From Streptomyces qaidamensis (GTDB taxonomy: Bacteria > Actinomycetota > Actinomycetes > Streptomycetales > Streptomycetaceae): a stretch of 64,000 nucleotides of DNA. The notes under the pieces were generated by a model that saw only the letters and a program-made list of their open reading frames with translations, did no database searches and was not told where the DNA came from. The position numbers and the translations under genes are program-made. The stretch's first letter is position 1. Each line of letters starts with the position of its first letter. The stretch is taken from NCBI RefSeq assembly GCF_001611795.1, contig NZ_CP015098.1, forward strand, positions 2,666,001 to 2,730,000, in the 5' to 3' direction. Below are positions 34,172 through 42,431 of the stretch, piece by piece.

Positions 34172-35715
34172 CACGCGCATTCCCCACCCAGTCAAACAAA
34201 AATGTCAACCCGCTGGCCACCAAGCTCTGGGAATATTGCAATGTTCTCCGTGACAGCGGTTTATCGACCGCCGAGTTCGTCGAACAGCTCACGTATCTCA
34301 TTTTCCTCAAGATGGCTGATGAGATCTCCTTCGGGCCCACCCCAGAGGAGAAAGCACACACCGCCATCACGCAAACCGGATACTACTGGAACTTCCTGAG
34401 GGAAAATACGGGTTCGGATATCGGAGACCAGTACCGTGCCGTCCTCGCCGAACTCGCCAACGAGACCCCTGCTACTACGGTTGGCACTCTCTTTGCAGGC
34501 AGCCAGAATCGCGTCCCCAATGACGATCTCCTCCGAAAATTGATCGTCGATCTGGTCGACGCAGTGGACTGGATGGGAAGGGCCACCGATTTCAATGGTG
34601 ACGCATTCGAGGTACTGCTTTCCCGAAGCGCAGAAGACACCAAGACCGGGGCGGGCCAGTACTTCACTCCACGCCCACTCATCAAAGCAATAATGGATGT
34701 GGTACAGCCACGGCCGACCGACACCATCACAGACCCTGCCTGTGGTACCGGTGGCTTCCTCATAGCCGCGTACCACTACATTCTCGAGCATCATAAGCAG
34801 GAACTATCCCCGCAGGAATTCCAAGCACTAGGGTCGGGCAGAATCTGGGGACAGGAACTGGTCCCGAACACCGCACGCCTGGCTGTGATGAACATGCTGC
34901 TGCACGGCCTGGGTTCCGCCGCCGGACAATCGCTCATCGCGACGGGGGACGCTCTCCTCACACAACCGAGTCGGCACGCTTCCCTCGTCCTCGCTCATCC
35001 GCCGTTCGGCAAGAAGTCTGCGATAACGTCCTTCGGCAGAAACGGCGTGGTGGAGAAAGAGAACGATCACTACCCGCGCAACGACTTCCGGATCACCACC
35101 ACTAACAAACAGATCAACTTTCTTCAGCACATAATGTCCTTGATGGCGATGAATGGGCGCGCAGCTGTCATCGTCCCCGACAACGTGCTGTACGAGAATG
35201 GCAGTTGTTTGACGCTGCGCCGTCGCCTGCTTGATGATTTCGACCTGCACACGATTCTGCGACTTCCCACCGGAATCTTCTACGCCAGTGGCATCAAAGC
35301 GAACGTCCTCTTCTTCGACAAGAGGCCACGCATCGAAGGAAAGCCCAACACCTCCAAGCTCTGGGTCTACGACTTGCGAACTGACATGCAGTTTTCACTC
35401 AAGCAGAAACCGCTGCAACAAGCTGATTTGGCCGAGTTCGTCGAAGCCTGCCTACCGGGAAAATCTCACACGGACAGGGTCGAGACAGAGCGCTTCAGGT
35501 GCTTCCCCTACGACGAACTGGTCGCCCGTGACCATCTCAACCTGGACCTCACCTGGGCGGAGGGCTCAACTCTTGATGACGCCCGCAGCGCCCCTCACCC
35601 TGGAGTGATCGCCAGGGAGATCGTCGAGAACCTGGAGGCCGCTCTGAACCAGTTTGCTTCCGTCGCCGAGGAACTTGGTGGTGAGCCCTGGCTTCGGACG
35701 GACATGCAGCAATAG
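34168..35715 (+). CDS. hsdM: Type I restriction-modification methyltransferase subunit with altered motif IV
   Basis: A 515-residue N6-adenine methyltransferase-type subunit. HsdM N-terminal helices (LATKLWEYCNVLRDSGLSTA) are followed by GAGQYFTPRPLIKAIMDVVQP and SAM motif I DPACGTGGFLIAAY near residue 192. Motif IV, normally NPPF/Y, here reads AHPPFGKK (His for Asn) near residue 275. This replaces the residue that positions the target adenine amino group, so activity is doubtful. TTG start coupled to hsdS. One TTA codon at 34261. Only S and M are present, giving an orphan modification or regulatory unit. Confidence 0.9.
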   Translation: MTRAFPTQSNKNVNPLATKLWEYCNVLRDSGLSTAEFVEQLTYLIFLKMADEISFGPTPEEKAHTAITQTGYYWNFLRENTGSDIGDQYRAVLAELANETPATTVGTLFAGSQNRVPNDDLLRKLIVDLVDAVDWMGRATDFNGDAFEVLLSRSAEDTKTGAGQYFTPRPLIKAIMDVVQPRPTDTITDPACGTGGFLIAAYHYILEHHKQELSPQEFQALGSGRIWGQELVPNTARLAVMNMLLHGLGSAAGQSLIATGDALLTQPSRHASLVLAHPPFGKKSAITSFGRNGVVEKENDHYPRNDFRITTTNKQINFLQHIMSLMAMNGRAAVIVPDNVLYENGSCLTLRRRLLDDFDLHTILRLPTGIFYASGIKANVLFFDKRPRIEGKPNTSKLWVYDLRTDMQFSLKQKPLQQADLAEFVEACLPGKSHTDRVETERFRCFPYDELVARDHLNLDLTWAEGSTLDDARSAPHPGVIAREIVENLEAALNQFASVAEELGGEPWLRTDMQQ

Positions 35716-35845
35716 CCGTTCCCTCGACTGCGATTGACCCATTCCGGACCAACGGGAGCAGCCGTTCGCACGGTGCGGACTGGAGCGAGGCGGCCGGACC
35801 GGGATTTCGTAGCCAAGCACCCATCCATAGTTCCGGCTTGAAGTG

Positions 35846-37435
35846 TCAGGCCGAGCCGAGGCTGTAGCTACTACGGCCGCACAGCCCTCTGTGGTATTCG
35901 ACGCACGCTTCGTCGATGACATGCTCGGGATGGCGTATCAGAGAGCTGATGAGTTCCCCGTCTCTGCTCCGCCGCACCTTCCACTCCTCGTCGATGAAGA
36001 GGAAGAGCCTGTCGAACTGGACATGATGGTTGGGGCAGAGACACAACATGTTGGACAGTCTGTCCGGTCCGTCGTGTGGGGTTCCCAGCCCTTGGATGTG
36101 TGCAGCCTCGCTGTAATGACCGAAACGTGTCTCCAGCTGCACTCCACATACCTGGCACCCGTGCTGATAGAGCAGCTTGATCTCCCCGACGAGGCGGGGA
36201 TCGCGATCGGGGCGCGATGAATTCACCTGTCGACGCGTTCCGCGCCCAGTGGTCTCATCCGCGCCGTCTCGCCCCTCGGCATCCTCGCCTGCGTTTCCGC
36301 TGGCATGGGCGTATCCGGCCAGGCCGAGGCGCGTCAGGAGGGCTCCCTGGTCGGCATCCTGAAAGTAGGTGGTGCAGAGCAGGCCGATCGCTTCAGCACG
36401 GGTGAGCGGCTGCTTCAGAAGCTTCGCCACCTCGGGCCGAAGCCCTGCCGAAATTCCGGACTCAGCCAAGGCCACCGCCAATGCCGAGTCGAGCCCCTCC
36501 TCCTCCGCTCCTTCCACCTCCCACAGTCCGCTGCTCCGTAGGTGCCAAAACGGGTCCTCAGGTGCCGCGTCGATGCCAGAGCCTCCGAACTCCAGCAGGA
36601 GTGGACCGATCTCGGCTTTGAAGTCGTGCCATGGCACAAGGCGGCTCTGCCCCGAAACGAGACGGCTGATGGACCACAACAACGTCAGTGATCCGTGGTA
36701 CGTACTTGACTCCTCCGGCAAGCCGGCGTCCAAGGTCCCGAGGGCACGAAGGAGCCCCTCGCGCCCCAGCTTGACTGCCGCCGACACAGCAGCCTCTCCG
36801 CTCGTAGGTCGGCCTACGGCGGTTACGTCCCCGCTCACCAGTCTGTTCAGCAGCCCAAGGTGTCGTCGCCGCTCCGCAGCCCGCACCAGTGTGAGGTAGC
36901 GCACCTCCTTACCCAGGGCAAGGGCGCTCAAGATGGGGGCCGCCGGTATCTTGAACTCCACGACATCGCCCAGAGCCATGATGTGTTCCCAGGTCCGCCC
37001 GTCCTCGAGCTGTCCCCAGATAGCTCTGGCCAATTCGGGATTGCGGAGCAGCCTCAGAATGCGGGCACTGGCGATGAACTCCTTCTCGGCGTAGAACAAC
37101 ACCTCGTCGCCGACCTTCTGCCCCCGCAGCGCGGCGCCTTTGGGATGGCTTTCCTTCTTGACAGGCGTCGCGCCCCACAGCTGCGCCACCCCGTCGGGAA
37201 AGAGTCGCTTGAGTGGTACGGCGTCCTCGCCCAGGACGTGCTCATACTCCGCGAGCCGGATGCCCTTCCGTATCGAGCGGTCGAAGTTCCGAGGCCCACG
37301 GAGACTGGGCCCACCTCTGGGCTGCAGTACCCACTGCACCGAGGCCTCGGCTTCCCTGGCGGGATCCGTACCATCCTGATTGTCCGTTACTGCGCCGGCC
37401 TCGAAGCTCGGGCGGTCACCATGCTCATTCCCCAT
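35846..37435 (-). CDS. Multidomain HNH endonuclease, likely type IV (modified-DNA-directed)
   Basis: A 529-residue protein convergent with hsdM. Residues ~70-150 (VGDEVLFYAEKEFIASARIL, then WGQLEDGRTWEHI) resemble an EVE/PUA-type base-reading domain. Residues ~170-330 contain PWHDFKAEIGPLLLEFG and DPFWHLRSSGLWEVEG, a pattern I associate with the sulfur-binding region of ScoMcrA-like nucleases. The C-terminal HNH is CQVCG, HYSEAAHIQGLG and NMLCLCPNHHVQFDRL. It may cut phage or foreign DNA carrying modified bases or phosphorothioates. Start context at ATG 37435 is weak. Confidence 0.75.
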   Translation of the reverse strand: MGNEHGDRPSFEAGAVTDNQDGTDPAREAEASVQWVLQPRGGPSLRGPRNFDRSIRKGIRLAEYEHVLGEDAVPLKRLFPDGVAQLWGATPVKKESHPKGAALRGQKVGDEVLFYAEKEFIASARILRLLRNPELARAIWGQLEDGRTWEHIMALGDVVEFKIPAAPILSALALGKEVRYLTLVRAAERRRHLGLLNRLVSGDVTAVGRPTSGEAAVSAAVKLGREGLLRALGTLDAGLPEESSTYHGSLTLLWSISRLVSGQSRLVPWHDFKAEIGPLLLEFGGSGIDAAPEDPFWHLRSSGLWEVEGAEEEGLDSALAVALAESGISAGLRPEVAKLLKQPLTRAEAIGLLCTTYFQDADQGALLTRLGLAGYAHASGNAGEDAEGRDGADETTGRGTRRQVNSSRPDRDPRLVGEIKLLYQHGCQVCGVQLETRFGHYSEAAHIQGLGTPHDGPDRLSNMLCLCPNHHVQFDRLFLFIDEEWKVRRSRDGELISSLIRHPEHVIDEACVEYHRGLCGRSSYSLGSA

Positions 37436-37655
37436 AGTGATCAGATTTTCATACTAACGAGGGTGGCTTGTCGGGGACTTGGACAAGCAGTCGCAAGTGG
37501 CTCTGCTTGAGCGGCGGCCGGGCGCTCCCGTGCCCGAGGTTGATCACTGACACTAGGCAGCGCCTTCCGTGCCCCAGCCGCTACGATCTGAGCCGGGGAT
37601 TTTGCTGCCTGAGCAGCAGCAATCGGTACAGAGCGACACGAAGCGGGGATGGCAC

Positions 37656-40600
37656 ATGCGGGACGGCCGGTGGACCGCGGTCACCGACTCCGAGTTCCAG
37701 CATGAACACCGGGGCCTGGAGGCCATCCGCGAGAAGCTCCCGGACAACGACCCGTGGCGGGCCTGGTCGAACTTCACGTTCACCGCCCACACCGGCCACG
37801 TCCGGGAAGTGGACCTGCTCGTGATCGCCCCGGGCGGGGTCCACCTGATCGAGTTGAAGGACTGGCACGGCTCCGTCGAGTCCCGCAACGGCACCTGGCT
37901 GCAGACCCAGCCCAGCGGCCGGCAGATCCCCCACGGCAACCCGCTGCACCTGGCCAACAAGAAGGCCAAGGAACTGGCCGCGCTGCTCAAGCAGCACGGC
38001 GAGAAGGTCTGGGTCTCCGAGGCCGTCTGCTTCACCGACTCCTCCCTGCGCAACCGGCTGCCCGCCCACGATCGCAACGGCGTCTTCACCGTCCACCAAC
38101 TGGCCGAGATGCTGAGGGAGCCGCCGAAGGACGAGTACCGTCGGATCGACGCCGCGCGCTCGCGCCGGATCAAGGCGGCCCTGGAACGCATCGGCATCGC
38201 GCGCAGCGACGCCGAGTACAAGGTCGGCCCGTATCTGCTCAGCCGGAAGGCGTTCGACTCGGGCCCTACCTGGGCCGACTACCTGGCCCAGCACAGTGAG
38301 CTGCCGGAGGCCGCCCGCGTCCGTGTCTATCTGCGCGAGCGCGGTTCCGACGCCGAACTGCGCGCATCCGTCGAGCGGGCCGCCCGCCGCGAAGCCGCTG
38401 TACTGCGCCACTTCCGGCACCCCGGTGTCGTCCAGCTCAAGCAGTACGACCCCTCCGGCCACTCCGCGGGCCCTGCTCTGATCTTCGACTTCGATCCACG
38501 GACCCTGCGCCTGGACGAGTACCTGATCCAGTACGGCGAGAAGCTGGACATCCTCAGCCGGATGGCGCTGGTGCGGCAGCTCGCCGAGACGGTGCGCTCG
38601 GCGCACGGCCGACGGATCTTCCACCGCACCCTGGCGGCCCGCGCGGTCCACGTCATCCCCCGCGGCCGTACCCCCCGGGGCGACGCCGAGAGCGAGACCG
38701 GCGCCTGGTCCAGCCCGCACCTGCAGATCTCCGACTGGCAGGTCGCCGTCCAGCGCAGCTCCGAACACGGCGTGGCCGGCAACGGCGAGCGGTTCGCCCC
38801 CACGACCTTCTCGCGCGCCGGTGCACATCTCGCCGAGGGCGCCGACCCGTACCTGGCCCCGGAGCTGACCGCGCTCAGGCCCGACCCGGTCGCCCTGGAC
38901 GTGTACGGACTCGGCGTACTCACGTATCTCCTGGCCACCGGCAGGCCCCCGGCAGCCAGTCAGGCCGAACTGGTCGCCCGCTACGAGGCGGGCGAGGGCC
39001 TGCGCCCCAGCTCCGTCGTGGACGGCCTCTCCCCGTACATCGACGAGCTGGTGCAGGCGGCCACCGCGTACGACGTCTCCGCCCGGCTCTCATCGGTCGA
39101 CGACTTCCTGGAGATGCTGGAGGTCGTCGAGGCGGACCTGACCGAGCCTCCGGCGGACGAGGCCCCGCGTCCGGCCGAACCCGAGAAGGACCCGCTGGAC
39201 GCGGTCGCGGGCGATGTGCTGGCGGGCCGCTGGGAGGTCAGGCGCCGCCTCGGTACGGGCTCCACCAGCCGCGCGTTCCTGGTGCGGGACCTGACCGCCG
39301 GCCCGGATGTGCGCTTCTCGAAGTCGCTGGCGGTACTGAAGGTCGCGACGTCGGACAGCCGCGGCGAGGTGCTGCGCCGCGAGGCCGAGATCCTGGGGCG
39401 GCTGCGCCCGGACTCCCGTGTGATCCGGCTGGTCGAGCCGGAGCCGCTGCTCATCGGGCCCCGCACGGTCCTGGTCATGGAGTACGTGGGCGACGAACGC
39501 GAGGAGGGCGCCGAGCCGTCCACACCGGGCGCGAAACGTCGGCGCCGGGAGGAGACGGTCGCCCGGCAGCTGCGCGAGTTCGGCCGCCTTTCCGTGGACC
39601 AGCTCGAGGCATACGGCGACTACCTGTTCGGCGCGGTGGACTTCCTCGAGGGCGAGGGCGTGTGGCACCGCGACATCAAACCGGACAACATCGCGATCCG
39701 TATCCGCCCGAACCGCACCCGCGAACTCGTGTTGATCGACTTCTCACTCGCGGGCTACCCGGTGAACGAGACCGCGGCGGGCACGGACGGCTACCTGGAC
39801 CCGTTCATCGGCACGCTCACCGACCGCTCGGTCTACGACGCCCACGCCGAGCGCTATGCCCTGGCCGTCACCCTGCACGAGATGGCCTCCCGAGAACTCC
39901 CCGTGTGGGGCGACGGCAAGGTCTCTCCGCGCCAGACCGACGCGGAGAAGGAGCCCTACCCGAAGATCGCCGCCGACGCCTTCGACCCGGCTGTACGGGA
40001 CGGCTTGGTCGCGTTCTTCCACAAGGCTCTGCACCGGGACGCCTCCCAGCGCTTCCCCGACCTCAAGCCGATGCGGGACGCCTGGAAGAAGATCTTCCTC
40101 GCCATGGACGAGGCGAAGCCCTCGTCCCGCCGCCCGTCACGGCACGCGGCGCCCCCCGCACAGGGCGAGGCAGCGCAGCCCACTCCGGATGCCGCCATCC
40201 CGGAGGCCGAGGAGGAGAGCGCCGAGCAGCAGCGCGAGCGGCTGGCGGAGCGCGCCGACCGGGACACCCTGATCTCGTCGTCCGGCCTGAGCCCGGCCGC
40301 GGAGTCGTTCGTGTACGGCCTCGGCGTCAACACCGTCGGCGAGTTGCTCGACTACAGCCAGCGCCAGCTCGTCAACGCCCCCGGTCTCGGTGCCAAGACC
40401 CGCAAGGAGGTCCTGAGCCGCATCAAGCAGTGGCGGCTCAAGCTCGCGGAGAAACCCGCCGCCCCGCTCACCCCCGAGGGCCGCAAGGCCGCGAAGGAGG
40501 AGCTGTCGGCAGCCGAGGCCGCGGCGGCCAGTGCGGTGGCGGCGAACGGCGGTGCCGGTGCGGACTCGCTGCCGGAGCGCGCACTGCGCAGCGTCAGCCT

Positions 40601-42359
40601 CGACACCCTCGCCACGGTGTTCGTGCCGCCGCTGCGCAAGGACGGTTCGAACCACAACGAGTGCGAGATGGTGCGGCTGCTGCTGCGCCTGCCCAACGAG
40701 CAGGGCGTACTGCCGTCGGAGGTCGGGGTCTGGCCGACCCAGACGGAGGTCGCGCACGCGCTCGGGCTGTCGCGGGGCCGCATCCCTCAGATGCTGAAGA
40801 ACCAGCGGACCCGCTGGAAGAAGCACCCGGCGGTACGGGCGCTGCGCGCCGAGGCCCTGGACCTCCTGCACGACCTGGGAAGGGTCGCTTCGGCGGCGGA
40901 GATCGCGGACGCGCTGACCGTGCGGCGCGGCACCCAGCTCCAGGAGCGCGATCAGCGCCGGGCGCTGGCCCTGGCCGCCGTACGGGCCGTGGTGGAGGTC
41001 GAGCAACTCGTCCCGGACGAGGCCGAGTTCCAGCACGCCCCGAACCGCGACGCGGCCGACGAGAGCATGGGCGCCGGGCTGCTGGCGCTGGAGGTGGGCG
41101 CGGACGACGCGCCGGACACGCCGTCCGCGCCGGGCTTGCTCCACTACGCCCAGCGGCTCGGCCGTATCGCCGACGACATGGCGGAACTCGACACCCTGCC
41201 GACGGCGGCGACCGTGGTGGCCGAGCTGGGTGCCGTCCCGCCGCCGAGTGCGGCGGTGCAGTGGGACGACCGGCGCATGGTGGAGATCGCGGTGGCCGCC
41301 TCCCGCCAGGCCGCCGCGACGCCCCGGCTGGAGATCTATCCGCGCAAGCTGCCGCTGGTGCGGGCGCTGCGCCTCACCCAGGCCGGCCTGGTGCCGCTTA
41401 TCCCTGGGATGCCGGAGGCCGAGCAGCCGGGTCTGACGGGGGAGGATGTCCACGAACGAGTACGGGCGCGCTTCCCTGAGCTGCTGAACGAGCGCGGCGG
41501 CCATGCCCTGCCCACGGGCGGTCCGTTGACGAAGGCCCTGAAGGACGCCGGTTTCGAACTGGTGCTGTCGACGCGCAAGAGCACGGGGACGCTGCGGTAT
41601 CTGCCGAGCAGTCCGGATGGTGCGTCGATCTATCTGTCGTCGGATGCCCGACGGCAGCCGACGGGCACCGTCTCCGCGCACCGCTACTCCGACGACCCGG
41701 AACTCGCGTCGGCGGGCACGGCCGAGGACCGGTTGAAGGCCTCGGCCCGTCGGGACGGCTTCCGCGTACTGACGGTGCCGACCGAGTGGGCACGGGATGC
41801 GATCGACGAGCTTGGGCGGGAGGACTTCGCCGGCGGGACCGTCGTGGTGTCGGTGGCCGAGCTGTTCGTGCGGGCGCTGCACGAGTTGGTCGACCCGCGG
41901 CCCAAGCCCACGTGGGAGACGATCCTGCGTGCGGATGTGGCGAAGGCCGGGACGCCGGGTGCGATGAAGTTCGCCGAGTACGCGGGGACGGCGTGGGGAC
42001 TGGTGGAGCCTCGGATCGGGGAGCTGCTGGCGCCGCCGGGGGGCACCGGTTCTGGGAACCGTGGCGGCGGGGGCGGGTCGACTGCTCCGTTGCTGCTGAC
42101 GGACGCCGGGGTCTTCGCCCGGTACGACGCGATGGGCGTACTGGAGCGGCTGGCGGAGCGGGCGCGGGGTGGTGGGCGTGCGCTGTGGCTGCTGTGTCCG
42201 CAGAGCGACCCGGCCCGGCCTCCGCGGTTGGGCACGGTGGCGGTGCCGTACCAGTCGGGGCTCGGTGAGTGGATCGTGCTGAATGAGTTCTGGGTGCAGA
42301 ACGCGCACCGCGCGAAGCCGGAGAGTATCGGGGCCGGGGCCGGGGGCCTACGGGGATGA
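37656..42359 (+). CDS. pglW: BREX type 2 serine/threonine kinase PglW
   Basis: A 1567-residue kinase of the phage growth limitation (BREX-2) system. N-terminal NERD nuclease-like domain (~10-130: REVDLLVIAPGGVHLIELKD). A first kinase-like domain (~200-510) has FHRTLAARAV in place of HRD, so it is probably a pseudokinase. A second (~525-810) has RRLGTGSTSRAFLV, HRDIKPDN near 670 and DFS for DFG, probably active. Then a helix-hairpin-helix like RNA polymerase alpha-CTD (GLGAKTRKEVLSRIKQW) and a sigma-4-like helix-turn-helix (TQTEVAHALGLSRGRIPQML near 1030). Start at MRDGRW fits the family. Confidence 0.93.
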   Translation: MRDGRWTAVTDSEFQHEHRGLEAIREKLPDNDPWRAWSNFTFTAHTGHVREVDLLVIAPGGVHLIELKDWHGSVESRNGTWLQTQPSGRQIPHGNPLHLANKKAKELAALLKQHGEKVWVSEAVCFTDSSLRNRLPAHDRNGVFTVHQLAEMLREPPKDEYRRIDAARSRRIKAALERIGIARSDAEYKVGPYLLSRKAFDSGPTWADYLAQHSELPEAARVRVYLRERGSDAELRASVERAARREAAVLRHFRHPGVVQLKQYDPSGHSAGPALIFDFDPRTLRLDEYLIQYGEKLDILSRMALVRQLAETVRSAHGRRIFHRTLAARAVHVIPRGRTPRGDAESETGAWSSPHLQISDWQVAVQRSSEHGVAGNGERFAPTTFSRAGAHLAEGADPYLAPELTALRPDPVALDVYGLGVLTYLLATGRPPAASQAELVARYEAGEGLRPSSVVDGLSPYIDELVQAATAYDVSARLSSVDDFLEMLEVVEADLTEPPADEAPRPAEPEKDPLDAVAGDVLAGRWEVRRRLGTGSTSRAFLVRDLTAGPDVRFSKSLAVLKVATSDSRGEVLRREAEILGRLRPDSRVIRLVEPEPLLIGPRTVLVMEYVGDEREEGAEPSTPGAKRRRREETVARQLREFGRLSVDQLEAYGDYLFGAVDFLEGEGVWHRDIKPDNIAIRIRPNRTRELVLIDFSLAGYPVNETAAGTDGYLDPFIGTLTDRSVYDAHAERYALAVTLHEMASRELPVWGDGKVSPRQTDAEKEPYPKIAADAFDPAVRDGLVAFFHKALHRDASQRFPDLKPMRDAWKKIFLAMDEAKPSSRRPSRHAAPPAQGEAAQPTPDAAIPEAEEESAEQQRERLAERADRDTLISSSGLSPAAESFVYGLGVNTVGELLDYSQRQLVNAPGLGAKTRKEVLSRIKQWRLKLAEKPAAPLTPEGRKAAKEELSAAEAAAASAVAANGGAGADSLPERALRSVSLDTLATVFVPPLRKDGSNHNECEMVRLLLRLPNEQGVLPSEVGVWPTQTEVAHALGLSRGRIPQMLKNQRTRWKKHPAVRALRAEALDLLHDLGRVASAAEIADALTVRRGTQLQERDQRRALALAAVRAVVEVEQLVPDEAEFQHAPNRDAADESMGAGLLALEVGADDAPDTPSAPGLLHYAQRLGRIADDMAELDTLPTAATVVAELGAVPPPSAAVQWDDRRMVEIAVAASRQAAATPRLEIYPRKLPLVRALRLTQAGLVPLIPGMPEAEQPGLTGEDVHERVRARFPELLNERGGHALPTGGPLTKALKDAGFELVLSTRKSTGTLRYLPSSPDGASIYLSSDARRQPTGTVSAHRYSDDPELASAGTAEDRLKASARRDGFRVLTVPTEWARDAIDELGREDFAGGTVVVSVAELFVRALHELVDPRPKPTWETILRADVAKAGTPGAMKFAEYAGTAWGLVEPRIGELLAPPGGTGSGNRGGGGGSTAPLLLTDAGVFARYDAMGVLERLAERARGGGRALWLLCPQSDPARPPRLGTVAVPYQSGLGEWIVLNEFWVQNAHRAKPESIGAGAGGLRG

Positions 42360-42431
42360 CGCGCTGAGCGCGTGTGCCGCATGCGGAGCCGCTCGCGTGT
42401 GGGTGGGGATGACGACAGGAGACGTGACCAG

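Noticed and set aside
40137..42308. Minus-strand open frame of ~723 codons opposite pglW
   Set aside because: Arg/His/Gln-rich shadow with no recognisable domain; pglW on the plus strand is well supported.
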